From assembly GCA_938074045.1 (NCBI GenBank), contig CALJGI010000002.1:62001-126000 (forward strand): DNA of 64,000 nt, in the 5' to 3' direction. The stretch's first letter is position 1; each line of letters starts with the position of its first letter. Made by a program: the position numbers and the translations under genes. Positions 10,306 through 18,237 of this stretch are shown here, one piece after another. The notes beneath the pieces were generated by a model. That model was not told where the DNA came from. It made no database searches and saw only the letters and a list, made by a program, of their open reading frames with translations. This stretch comes from an uncultured Halieaceae bacterium (GTDB lineage Bacteria; Pseudomonadota; Gammaproteobacteria; Pseudomonadales; Halieaceae).

Positions 10306-11157
10306 TTAACGGCGGTTACGCGGAGGCCGGGAAGCACTGCGTCCCCTTTTTTGAAACTGTCTTTCCATGTTCTGACGCTGTCGCGGCGTGGTGCGTACAA
10401 TCTTGGGGGCCTTCATTCCCGCCAATTGGTACAAGCCTTTGATTTCAGCTCTCTCAAGTTCAGCCCATTGACCCTGACGCACCTTCGACGGAATAAACAC
10501 ATTGCCAAACCGCACTCGCTTGAGCCTATTCACCTCGACGTCCTGTGATTCCCAGAGGCGTCTGACCTCGCGATTGCGGCCCTCCATGATCACCACGTAA
10601 TACCAGTGATTGGTACCTTCGCCCCCCCCATCTTGCACATCGGTGAAACGCGCCGGTCCGTCTTCCAGTAAAACGCCGTCAAGAAGTCGCTGGATCATGC
10701 CGTCATCGACCGCGCCGTGCACGCGCACCATGTACTCTCGCTCGATGCTGGAGGACGGATGCATCAACGTGTTGGCAAGCTCCCCATCTGTTGTGAATAA
10801 CATCAAACCGCTGGTGTTAAAATCTAGCCGACCGATGGATATCCACCGACCGTGATCCAGCTTGGGCAGGCGATCAAATACTGTGCGGCGTCCTTCAGGG
10901 TCGCTGCGGGTTGAGATTTCGCCTTCAGGTTTGTGGTAGATGATGACCCGGGTGGCGTCGTCTTTGACGACGTCAACTTGCCGCCCATCCACCTGAATTC
11001 TAGCGCCGTGGGAAACCCGGTCGCCCAGTGTGGCGGTAGCGCCATCCACCGTCACCCGCTGGTCGCTGATCCAACGTTCCATCTCCCGCCGCGAACCTAA
11101 ACCGGCCCGGGCGAGTACCTTCTGTAGCTTCTCTCCGGTCGGCTCAATGGATGTCAT
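10306..11157 (-). CDS. rluB: 23S rRNA pseudouridine synthase RluB
   Basis: Makes pseudouridine 2605 (E. coli numbering) in 23S rRNA. An S4 RNA-binding domain occupies about residues 8-65 (KLQKVLARAGLGSRREMERW). The RsuA-type catalytic domain follows with the aspartate in IGRLDFNTSGLMLFTTDGEL. The C-terminal 25 residues are strongly basic, as usual for RluB. The 283-residue length is normal. The start overlaps the end of scpB by 14 bases, so translation is probably coupled. scpA-scpB-rluB is a common order in gammaproteobacteria. Confidence 0.94.
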   Translation of the reverse strand: MTSIEPTGEKLQKVLARAGLGSRREMERWISDQRVTVDGATATLGDRVSHGARIQVDGRQVDVVKDDATRVIIYHKPEGEISTRSDPEGRRTVFDRLPKLDHGRWISIGRLDFNTSGLMLFTTDGELANTLMHPSSSIEREYMVRVHGAVDDGMIQRLLDGVLLEDGPARFTDVQDGGGEGTNHWYYVVIMEGRNREVRRLWESQDVEVNRLKRVRFGNVFIPSKVRQGQWAELERAEIKGLYQLAGMKAPKIVRTTPRQRQNMERQFQKRGRSASRPPRNRR

Positions 11158-11983
11158 GCATCACTTCGCTGTCGTCCTCATCATCGTACCCATCGTCGCC
11201 GCTCGCCAGATCCATGTCGTGCTCGTCTGCCGATTCTGCAGCCTCGACCTCGACTGACACCGTCTCAGCACCTACAGATTCATCCGGGGATGCTGAAACT
11301 ATAGTTTCAGCGTCATCGCGTTCGCGCCCTTCTATTCCTTCCGGCGACTCGGCTTCATCGCCCTCTGTGGGTTCGTCGACCGGCACCTCGCGCAGACCCA
11401 TCGCCTCCTTGATCACCTCCGGTGGAAACCCCAGTTCCTGGTTTAGCGAATCCAGGTCCCGGATGGCAGCCAGCGCTGGTAACTCACTCAGACTCTTGAG
11501 ATTGAAATAATCCAGGAATGCCTTGGTTGTGGCATACATAGCTGGCCGGCCTGGCACATCCCGGTGACCGACTACCTTCACCCAGTCGCGGTCCAATAGT
11601 GTCTTGATAATAGCGGTGCTGACCGACACACCTCGGATTTCTTCGATGTCACCCCGGGTCAGGGGCTGCCGATAGGCAATCAGTGCCAGTGTTTCCAACA
11701 ATGCCCTGGAGTACTTTTGCGGCCGCTCCTCCCACAAGCGAACTATCCACGGACTAAGCTCCTGGCGCACTTGAAAACGAAACCCGGTGGCGACCTCCTG
11801 CAATTCGAAACCACGCCCCTCACAATTAGCAGCCACCTCCTCCAGTGCTGATCGTATTTCTTTCTTCTCTGGTTGCTCATTCTCGTCGAATAAATCAGCC
11901 ATCTGCTGCACGGAGAGTGGCTTGCCCGCGGCCAGTATGGCCCCCTCGAGGATGGTTGCCAGGTAAGTGGTTTCCGTGTTCAT
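11144..11983 (-). CDS. scpB: SMC-ScpB complex: segregation protein ScpB
   Basis: Winged-helix (kite) subunit that works with ScpA and SMC in chromosome condensation and segregation. The conserved part, about residues 1-190, includes LEGAILAAGKPLS, SRALLETLALIAYRQP and the TRGDIEEIRGVS element that marks the family. The remaining ~90 residues form an acidic Ser/Glu/Asp-rich tail, much longer than the globular domain needs and probably disordered. Its start overlaps the end of scpA by four bases (ATGA) and its end overlaps rluB, so all three are translated as one operon. An smc gene is not in the window. Confidence 0.94.
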   Translation of the reverse strand: MNTETTYLATILEGAILAAGKPLSVQQMADLFDENEQPEKKEIRSALEEVAANCEGRGFELQEVATGFRFQVRQELSPWIVRLWEERPQKYSRALLETLALIAYRQPLTRGDIEEIRGVSVSTAIIKTLLDRDWVKVVGHRDVPGRPAMYATTKAFLDYFNLKSLSELPALAAIRDLDSLNQELGFPPEVIKEAMGLREVPVDEPTEGDEAESPEGIEGRERDDAETIVSASPDESVGAETVSVEVEAAESADEHDMDLASGDDGYDDEDDSEVMHDIH

Positions 11984-12831
11984 GTTGTTCTCGCCTTGAT
12001 GTGTATGGGACCGTAGGCCTCGGTTTGTACGATTTCTACCAGTGCTTCCTTCATCAATTCCATGATCGCGAGGAATGTCACCACTACACCCAGACGGCCT
12101 TCCCGGCGCGAAAACAGTGAGACAAAAGGCAAAAATTGCTCTCCGCGCAGTTTATCCAGCACCTCAGACATCCGTTCTCGCGTCGACAATGCTTCCAGTT
12201 GTATATGATGACTCTCGAACATCTCCGCCCGCCTTAAGGCAGCACTAAGCGCAACCAGAATTTCCCGCATATCAACTTCGGGCAGTGGTTTGGTCTGTTT
12301 CAGATCAGGCGGATGCGCCGAGGCTACCTGCAAATCACGACCTATGCGCGGCATCTCGTCGATGTCCTCAGCGGCCTTTTTATAGCGCTCATATTCCTGC
12401 AATCGGCGGATCAATTGTGCACGGGGATCTTCCTCATCCTCTTCCAACTCACTGGACCGTGGCAAAAGCATGCGGGATTTGATTTCCGCCAACATCGCCG
12501 CCATCAGGAGATATTCTGCCGCCAGTTCAAACTGCATAGCATCCATCAGCTCTACATACTGCATATATTGTTGTGTGATTTCTGTAACATTGATTTCCAG
12601 AATATCGATGTTCTGGCGCTTGATAAGATAGAGCAGTAGATCGAGTGGACCCTCAAAGGCTTCAAGAAAAACTTCAAGCGCCTGAGGCGGTATATATAGA
12701 TCGCGTGGTAATTCGGTAATTTCCTTCCCCAAAAACACGGCAAAGGGTAATTCGCCCTGTTGTGCACCCATGGCGGCGGGCTGACTAACAGGTGCGACCT
12801 CGGAGGAGTCGGAATTTTCCTGATTTTCCAC
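11980..12831 (-). CDS. scpA: SMC-ScpA complex: segregation/condensation protein ScpA
   Basis: Kleisin subunit bridging the SMC heads. Family hallmarks are EAFEGPLDLLLYLIKRQNIDI (quoted in part: FEGPLDLLLYLIK) near residues 55-70, EYLLMAAMLAEIKSRMLLP, and the C-terminal winged-helix segment with FLAIMELMKEALVEI. Length is 283 residues. It carries about 50 extra residues ahead of the conserved region, including the short AVFLGKEITELPRDLY stretch seen in many gammaproteobacterial ScpA proteins. It precedes scpB with a four-base overlap. ScpAB with SMC is the system of Pseudomonas-like gammaproteobacteria, whereas Enterobacteria use MukBEF, which supports the taxonomic placement. Confidence 0.94.
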   Translation of the reverse strand: MENQENSDSSEVAPVSQPAAMGAQQGELPFAVFLGKEITELPRDLYIPPQALEVFLEAFEGPLDLLLYLIKRQNIDILEINVTEITQQYMQYVELMDAMQFELAAEYLLMAAMLAEIKSRMLLPRSSELEEDEEDPRAQLIRRLQEYERYKKAAEDIDEMPRIGRDLQVASAHPPDLKQTKPLPEVDMREILVALSAALRRAEMFESHHIQLEALSTRERMSEVLDKLRGEQFLPFVSLFSRREGRLGVVVTFLAIMELMKEALVEIVQTEAYGPIHIKARTT

Positions 12832-12929
12832 GTATTGTGCTCGCCGTCTGAAGGAGTTGAAACTGATGCATCATGCCGCGCTTTCAGTTAGCGCCACAGT
12901 ATAAACCGAATGACTCTATGCCCAAAGCG

Positions 12930-13553
12930 TCACGCGACAAAGTCTGCAATATCACCCTTACCTTCACGCAGAATAACCGGTACATCATCCATAAGATCGA
13001 TAACCGAGGTAGGTTCCAGGCCACAGTAGCCGCCGTCTATAACGAGATCTACATCATGCTCAAGTAGCTCACGAATCTCATAGGGGTCAATCAAAGGGTA
13101 TTCGTCGCCGGGCATGATGAGCGTGACGCTCATTATAGGTTCTGACAACTCACGTAGCAGAGCCAGAGCAATGCGGTTATCCGGCACTCTGAGTCCAATG
13201 GATTTCCGCTGCGGATGCTTGAGGCGAGTGGGTACTTCAGAGGTCGCCCGCAGGATAAATGTAAAGGGGCCCGGCGTGTGGTTCTTGAGACGCCGATAGT
13301 TAAGATTGTCGACCTTGGCATACAGGGAAAGCTCAGAAAGGTCGCGGCACATCAGCGTAAAATTATGCTTGCTGTCCAGCCGACGTATCCGGCGAATTCG
13401 GTCGAGCGCCGATTTGTCGCCTATGTGGCAGCCCAGTGCATAGGCTGAATCCGTTGGGTATACCACCACGCCACCCCCGGCCAGGATTTCGACGGCGTGT
13501 CGTATCAGCCGTGCCTGGGGATCGTCTGGATGAATATGATAGAACTGACTCAT
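12930..13553 (-). CDS. yciO: Sua5/YciO/YrdC-family protein, YciO-like
   Basis: Member of the threonylcarbamoyl-AMP synthase fold family. The 207-residue sequence shows GGVVVYPTDSAYALGCHIGDK, with nucleotide-pocket features KHNFTLMCRDLSE, PGPFTFILRATSEVP and GLRVPDNRIALALL. YciO is the short paralogue without the Sua5 C-terminal domain, and its position between scpA and the PHP phosphatase gene matches trpH-yciO in E. coli, which supports YciO rather than TsaC. Whether it takes part in t6A synthesis is uncertain. It lies 11 bases after the PHP gene and 98 bases before scpA. Confidence 0.87.
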   Translation of the reverse strand: MSQFYHIHPDDPQARLIRHAVEILAGGGVVVYPTDSAYALGCHIGDKSALDRIRRIRRLDSKHNFTLMCRDLSELSLYAKVDNLNYRRLKNHTPGPFTFILRATSEVPTRLKHPQRKSIGLRVPDNRIALALLRELSEPIMSVTLIMPGDEYPLIDPYEIRELLEHDVDLVIDGGYCGLEPTSVIDLMDDVPVILREGKGDIADFVA

Positions 13554-13564
13554 TACCTATCTTT

Positions 13565-14398
13565 TCACTCCCACTCAGACCACAATGGCCTGCAAACCGA
13601 CGGCAGTGCCGGCGACGAGCCCAGCGGCGCACCATACGTGAAGTCCCGGTGATAGTCGCTACCAACCGTAGCAGCGAGGTTGAATTTGACGCACAGCGCT
13701 GCCAAGGCTGCGGTCTGGTCCCGGGATTGTCGTCCACTAATCACTTCCAGCGACAGGCCCCCGGCCTCCTTGAATGACTGCACCAGGCGGCGCAACTTGG
13801 CCCCAGTGAAACGGTATTTCAAGGGATGTGCCAGACTCGCCTGACCCCCGGCACTGCAAATCCAGGGGACGACTTCCTCCAGCCGAGGCCAGAACAGCTT
13901 TACATCACCTATTTTCCCAGACCCAAGATATCTGTCAAAGGCGGTATTCACATCCTCGACAAACCCTGTATCCACCATGTACTGCGCAAAATGGGGGCGC
14001 CCGATTTGAGCGCTGCCGGCAATAAAATGCGCGCCTTCCAACGCGCCGTCACAACCAGCCTTGGACAGCCGCTTCGCGATACGCTCAGCCCTGGCCTGTC
14101 TGGCATCGCACAACAAATTCAAGCCAGCCCGCAGAGCCGGATGCTCCATATCCACATTCAAGCCCAACACATGGATGTTAGACCCACCCCATTGGCAGGA
14201 AAGCTCTACACCACTGATCAACCTGGGGCTGGCTTCCATAGTCGCCGCGTGCTCGCGAGCCTCAGCGTAACCCGACATCGTATCGTGATCTGTAATAGCC
14301 AACAGACTTACATCCAGTGCCGCGGCACGCTCCAGTAGTTCAACCGGCGAGAGCGATCCATCAGAGGCGGTGGTATGTGTATGAAGATCAACAATCAT
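13565..14398 (-). CDS. PHP-domain 3',5'-nucleoside bisphosphate phosphatase (RnaAM/YciV-like)
   Basis: PHP-family metal-dependent phosphoesterase expected to hydrolyse 3',5'-nucleoside bisphosphates and to trim short 5' RNA ends. From ATG 14398 the 277-residue protein begins MIVDLHTHTTASDGSLSP, the first PHP metal motif. It continues with LAITDHDTMSGY, SGVELSCQW, ASLAHPLKYR and TVGSDYH, which supply the remaining ligands. The frame is open 23 residues further upstream, but the PHP motif defines the start. It is first in a trpH-yciO-scpAB-rluB run and divergent from yciB across 115 bases. In E. coli the equivalent gene (yciV/trpH) also adjoins yciO. Confidence 0.88.
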   Translation of the reverse strand: MIVDLHTHTTASDGSLSPVELLERAAALDVSLLAITDHDTMSGYAEAREHAATMEASPRLISGVELSCQWGGSNIHVLGLNVDMEHPALRAGLNLLCDARQARAERIAKRLSKAGCDGALEGAHFIAGSAQIGRPHFAQYMVDTGFVEDVNTAFDRYLGSGKIGDVKLFWPRLEEVVPWICSAGGQASLAHPLKYRFTGAKLRRLVQSFKEAGGLSLEVISGRQSRDQTAALAALCVKFNLAATVGSDYHRDFTYGAPLGSSPALPSVCRPLWSEWE

Positions 14399-14513
14399 GA
14401 CGAAATTATGGTCTGGTGGATTCGCGCTGGTGAAATAACCGTATGCACTATAAAATGCTGCGTGCACCCTATCTGAAACACTTCCTCAGTACCAGTCGCG
14501 GATTTAACTAGAC

Positions 14514-15119
14514 ATGAAACAACTGGCAGAGCTCATTCCCCTCGCGCTCTTCTTCATTACCTATCAACTCGACGGGACCGTGCTGAACGTCGGCGCTATC
14601 CAGTATGAGGTGGATGGTATTTTCAGCGCCACCGCCGTGTTGATCATAGCGACGACTCTGCAGGTCGTACTTACGCGGCTCATTACCGGGCACCTGGAAA
14701 AGCGTCTGCTCTGGTTGCTGGCCGCCGTGGCGGTATTCGGCGGCGCTACCCTGATATTCCGGGATCAAACCTTCATCTATTGGAAACCAACCGTTTTTAA
14801 CTGGGCACTGGCCGCCGTCTTCGCTGGCAGTGAATTCATCGGTGAGAAAAATCTGATGGCACGTACATTGGGAAGCCAGGTGCAGCTGCCAGCAACCGTA
14901 TGGCGCCGGCTTAACTGGACATGGGTGGGTTATTTCGCATTTGTTGGGACACTCAATCTTATCGTGGCGTACGGTTATACCGAGGCCTTCTGGGTCAGCT
15001 ACAAATTCTATTCGGCATTTGGATTCACCCTGCTGATTTCGATTCTGACCGCTGTCATTATTGCACCCCACCTCAAGGACGATGATGGGGATAGTGATCA
15101 GCCCGCGGAGCAACCATAG
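14514..15119 (+). CDS. yciB: Inner-membrane-spanning protein YciB (septation protein A family)
   Basis: Integral membrane protein of about five helices, linked in other bacteria to cell-envelope and septum formation. The 201 residues begin LAELIPLALFFITYQ and carry family features RDQTFIYWKPTVFNW and IGEKNLMARTLG, with hydrophobic segments at roughly 5-22, 35-52, 65-85, 130-150 and 160-178. An acidic, proline-containing tail faces the cytoplasm. It is divergent from the PHP gene and the first of a plus-strand run leading to pdxJ. Its placement opposite the trpH/yciO block is a standard gammaproteobacterial arrangement. Confidence 0.92.
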   Translation: MKQLAELIPLALFFITYQLDGTVLNVGAIQYEVDGIFSATAVLIIATTLQVVLTRLITGHLEKRLLWLLAAVAVFGGATLIFRDQTFIYWKPTVFNWALAAVFAGSEFIGEKNLMARTLGSQVQLPATVWRRLNWTWVGYFAFVGTLNLIVAYGYTEAFWVSYKFYSAFGFTLLISILTAVIIAPHLKDDDGDSDQPAEQP

Positions 15120-15183
15120 TGAAAAGTCGATACCACCCAACATGCCGCCCGTAGCCGATGACCAAATTACTGGAGGTATGATA

Positions 15184-15855
15184 ATGAAGGTAAGTAGCTG
15201 GCTGTTAGTAGCGCTGTTTGTCTCCGCAGGAGCATTGGCGGAAGAAATCCGCTACATCAGCGACCGACAGTACGTTCCCCTCCGCGCGGGACAGGGCACC
15301 AACTTCCGCATCACCCACCGCGGACTACCCAGCGGAACTCGGCTGACCGTGCATGAGTCCAATGAGGAGTCGGGCTACAGTAGGGTTACCACCGACCGTG
15401 GCACCACCGGGTGGATCAAAAATCAGTATCTGATGACTGATCAGCCCGCTCGAGAGCAGCTGAAATTGCTACAGGGAAATTCCTCAGAATTGCAAACCCG
15501 CCTGAGCGAACTGAGCGAACAGCTGCAGGCACTGGAAACCACCAACCGGGAGCTCAGCGGCCAGCTGGAAGAACTCGAACAGCAGCGCCGTCAGGTGAGT
15601 GGTGAACTGGTAGAGGTGAAAAGAATATCCGGCAACGCGCTGGCACTGGATACCCAGAATCGCCGTCTGACGGAAGACAACGAAGACCTGGGTCGCGATC
15701 TGGAGCTCACCCGGGCAGAAGTATCCCGATTGCGGGATAGCGAAACCAACGAGGCGTTTCTCAACGGAGCACTGGCGGTACTGATCGGCGTTATGCTGAC
15801 GCTCGCAATCCCGCGTCTCTGGCCAAAAAAACCCCGCCAATCTGAATGGACTTAA
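15184..15855 (+). CDS. TIGR04211-type SH3 domain protein with coiled coil and C-terminal anchor (YgiM-like)
   Basis: Envelope protein of unknown function. The ATG at 15184 sits seven bases after a GGAGG; the in-frame ATG at 15178 is too close to it and upstream starts are not signal-like. The 223-residue product has a signal peptide (SSWLLVALFVSAGALAEE). A bacterial SH3 domain follows at about 22-90, with the typical LRAGQGTNFRI and GWIKNQYL. A long coiled coil comes next, about 95-190, rich in Leu, Glu and Gln, then a transmembrane helix (LNGALAVLIGVMLTLAI) and a short basic tail. This matches the YgiM family. It overlaps nothing and is followed five bases later by a peptidyl-prolyl isomerase. 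Confidence 0.85.
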   Translation: MKVSSWLLVALFVSAGALAEEIRYISDRQYVPLRAGQGTNFRITHRGLPSGTRLTVHESNEESGYSRVTTDRGTTGWIKNQYLMTDQPAREQLKLLQGNSSELQTRLSELSEQLQALETTNRELSGQLEELEQQRRQVSGELVEVKRISGNALALDTQNRRLTEDNEDLGRDLELTRAEVSRLRDSETNEAFLNGALAVLIGVMLTLAIPRLWPKKPRQSEWT

Positions 15856-15859
15856 TGCT

Positions 15860-16462
15860 ATGACCGTAAAATCTGTATTACGACTGATGTCCGCTGTCCT
15901 GATCACGGCGGGGCTCAGCATGACCACCCCGTCAAACGCGGCGGAGTCGACCACCCCGGGCAGCAAACCTGTAGTTGTGTTGGAAACCACCATGGGGGAC
16001 ATCGTTGTCCAGCTGGACCCGGAACGCTCACCGGTGACGGTAGCCAACTTTCTGAAGTACGTGGATTCGGGCCATTACGATGGCACTATTTTTCACCGCG
16101 TGATACCCCGCTTCATGATACAGGCCGGTGGTTTTACACCCAAGATGAAAGAGAAACCAACCGGTGACCCCATAGTCAACGAATCCAAAAACCGCTGGCA
16201 CAACGAGCGTGGCACCGTGGCCATGGCACGCACCAATGACCCTGACAGCGCCACCGCACAGTTTTTTATCAACGTGAAAATGAATTTGCCACTGGACTAT
16301 CGCGCGGGACAGGCTGGTTATGCTGGTTATGCCGTATTCGGTGAGGTCATAGAGGGTATGGCAACCGTAGATGCTATCGTATACCAACCAACTACCACGG
16401 TGGGACCCCACGCCGACGTACCCATAGAGCCAATCATCATCAAGCACGCCCGTCGGAGATGA
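15860..16462 (+). CDS. Cyclophilin-type peptidyl-prolyl cis-trans isomerase, exported
   Basis: Catalyses proline isomerisation, probably in the periplasm. A signal peptide covers about residues 1-28 (VLRLMSAVLITAGLSMT, cleavage near SNAAES). The cyclophilin core shows LETTMGDIVVQLDPE, GTIFHRVIPRFMIQAGG with the catalytic arginine, and DSATAQFFINV. With 200 residues it resembles PpiA more than the cytosolic PpiB. It starts five bases after the SH3 protein gene and its last four bases overlap the pdxJ start (ATGA), so it is co-transcribed with pdxJ. The family assignment is secure; the A/B naming is left open. Confidence 0.93.
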   Translation: MTVKSVLRLMSAVLITAGLSMTTPSNAAESTTPGSKPVVVLETTMGDIVVQLDPERSPVTVANFLKYVDSGHYDGTIFHRVIPRFMIQAGGFTPKMKEKPTGDPIVNESKNRWHNERGTVAMARTNDPDSATAQFFINVKMNLPLDYRAGQAGYAGYAVFGEVIEGMATVDAIVYQPTTTVGPHADVPIEPIIIKHARRR

Positions 16463-17238
16463 ATCATATTGCCCTTAGCGTCAATCTCAACAAGATTGCG
16501 CTGATTCGCAACTCCCGGGACACGATCAACCCCTCGGTACCCGAACATGCCAACATGTGCCTGTCGGCTGGGGCGGACGGGATCACCGTGCACCCGCGCC
16601 CAGACCAGCGGCATATTCGCGCCGATGACTGTTTTGATCTGGCCAAATCCTTACCCCGCGGTATTGAACTCAACATAGAAGGTAACCCCTTCGCAGGTCC
16701 GCGCCGATCTGATCGCGATGGTGTCGGTGACTATCCGGGTTTTATGGAGCTTGTTCGCACAATCCGCCCGGCACAATGCACGCTGGTACCAGACGGTGAT
16801 CAGCAACTGACATCGGACCACGGATTCGACCTGTATCAAGATGGCGATCGCGTTGCACCATTGATCGCCGAGCTGAAGAGTCTTGGCGTTCGCATCAGTT
16901 TATTTATGGAGCCGGTGGCGGAACAAATCGAACTGGCCCGCAGTGTTGGCACCGACAGAATTGAGTTGTATACAGAATCCTATGCGGTAGCCCACAAGAA
17001 CAAGCAAAATGTCGAGGCGGTTTTTTCAGAGTTTTGTGATGCAGCTATACTCGCCGGCGAGTTGGGTCTCGGTGTTAACGCCGGTCATGATCTGGATCTG
17101 TACAACCTTCCGCTGTTTGCCACCCTGCCCGGTCTGCTTGAAGTATCAATAGGTCACGCTCTGACGGTAGACGCCATAAGGATGGGCTTGGGAGATACCG
17201 TGCGCGCATACCAACAAGCTCTGAAAAAGAAAGATTAA
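16459..17238 (+). CDS. pdxJ: Pyridoxine 5'-phosphate synthase, variant PdxJ
   Basis: Condenses 1-deoxyxylulose 5-phosphate with 3-amino-2-oxopropyl phosphate to make pyridoxine phosphate. The 259-residue TIM barrel keeps GADGITVHPRPDQRHI (active-site His and Arg), the glutamate in ELNIEGNPF, the histidine in VNAGHDLDLYN and the phosphate loop EVSIGHAL. At the start, where E. coli PdxJ reads VNIDHIATLRN, this protein reads VNLNKIALIRN, and it has an insertion after NIEGNPF. From memory this is the less common PdxJ subtype seen in Xanthomonads and some others. The ATG overlaps the preceding stop by four bases. Confidence 0.92.
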   Translation: MNHIALSVNLNKIALIRNSRDTINPSVPEHANMCLSAGADGITVHPRPDQRHIRADDCFDLAKSLPRGIELNIEGNPFAGPRRSDRDGVGDYPGFMELVRTIRPAQCTLVPDGDQQLTSDHGFDLYQDGDRVAPLIAELKSLGVRISLFMEPVAEQIELARSVGTDRIELYTESYAVAHKNKQNVEAVFSEFCDAAILAGELGLGVNAGHDLDLYNLPLFATLPGLLEVSIGHALTVDAIRMGLGDTVRAYQQALKKKD

Positions 17239-17302
17239 ACGAACTATAGCCCATCTCTGGACACAATTCGGAACCCCGTGTTTCGACGCTATAGGGGAAA
17301 CT

Positions 17303-17968
17303 ATGAGCAGCTCCAAGAACTACTCACGACGTGAGATTACCAAACAGATTGGGGTGGCCGCCGGCCTGAGTCTGGCGACCCGCGGCTTCGCGATGACCGG
17401 ACCCGCCACACCGGCCCAGGTGGAAGGCCCATTCCATCCAGTGCACCCAAACGCTGAGACTGATACCGATCTGACTTTACTCGCCGGGCATACACAACGG
17501 GCAACCGGAGAAACCGTCCTGGTCCGCGGTATCGTTCGCGATACCGAGGGAAAACCATTATTCAACGCCTTGGTCGATGTGTGGCAAGCCAATCACCACG
17601 GCCGCTATAGTCACTCCGAAGATCCCAATCCGGCCCCGCTGGATCCTCATTTCCAGGGGTGGGGCCTGATGACCACCGGCAGGGAAGGAAACTACGGTTT
17701 CAAAACCATCAAACCCGGGCCCTACCCGCTGAAATTCCTGGGTGAAGGCGGTTGGCGCTGTCAGCACATCCATTTCAAGGTGTCATGTCTGGGTTATCAG
17801 TCGCTCACTACACAGATGTACTTTCACGGCGACCCACTTATCGAACAGGATCTGGAGATTGCCAAAGCGCCGAAAGTACTGCGCCCACTGCTGATTGCTT
17901 CATCCGTGCCCGATGAAGCCACGGGACTGCCACAGTATGCTTTTGATGTGAGCCTGGCACCGGCGTAA
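17303..17968 (+). CDS. Tat-exported intradiol ring-cleavage dioxygenase-like protein
   Basis: Non-heme Fe(III) dioxygenase of the protocatechuate 3,4-dioxygenase beta-like family. The first 30 residues look like a Tat signal: SRREITKQ followed by a hydrophobic stretch GVAAGLSLATRGFA. The catalytic domain begins QVEGPFHPVHPNA and holds the expected iron ligands: tyrosines in GRYSH and GPYPL, histidines in RCQHIHFKV. The body is about 190 residues. A GGGGA lies just before the ATG. It is alone, with no alpha subunit or aromatic-pathway genes beside it, so the substrate is unknown; exported enzymes of this type may act on catechols or hydroxyquinols. A BCCT transporter follows after 269 bases. 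Confidence 0.82.
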   Translation: MSSSKNYSRREITKQIGVAAGLSLATRGFAMTGPATPAQVEGPFHPVHPNAETDTDLTLLAGHTQRATGETVLVRGIVRDTEGKPLFNALVDVWQANHHGRYSHSEDPNPAPLDPHFQGWGLMTTGREGNYGFKTIKPGPYPLKFLGEGGWRCQHIHFKVSCLGYQSLTTQMYFHGDPLIEQDLEIAKAPKVLRPLLIASSVPDEATGLPQYAFDVSLAPA

Positions 17969-18026
17969 TAGCCAAACAGGGTTATCAACCGTCGCGCTCA
18001 GAGTGCGTTGGAACTGTAGCAGTCCC

Positions 18027-18081
18027 GATGTCGCTATCCCACCAGTTTGGGTCGAATTGATATACCCCACACTTCGACATC
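18027..18081. promoter_or_regulatory. Long inverted repeat upstream of the BCCT gene
   Basis: GATGTCG (18027-18033) is repeated as CGACATC (18075-18081), seven matching bases with a 41-base spacer, inside the 269-base gap (17969-18237) before the transporter gene. The core TGTCGC also occurs in inverted pairs ahead of both MttB-family genes in this window, so a common regulator is conceivable. No clear promoter hexamers were found in the gap and no other feature is evident there. Confidence 0.3.
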
Positions 18082-18237
18082 CACGCTGCCAGAATGTTAC
18101 GCTTCGCGCCAGCACTGTTTCTCCATCGCGCCTACAAAAAATATCAATAACCAGCGCTGTGGAGATTGCAATCGGCTGCACCTCTAAAAATGGGGTTTGA
18201 GCCACTAGCTTAAAACCCAACTGGTTGGAGACGGCCT

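Noticed and set aside
14508-15143. 211-residue frame on the minus strand opposite yciB
   Set aside because: yciB on the plus strand has clear helices and family motifs; the antisense frame is Gly/Gln/His-rich and featureless.
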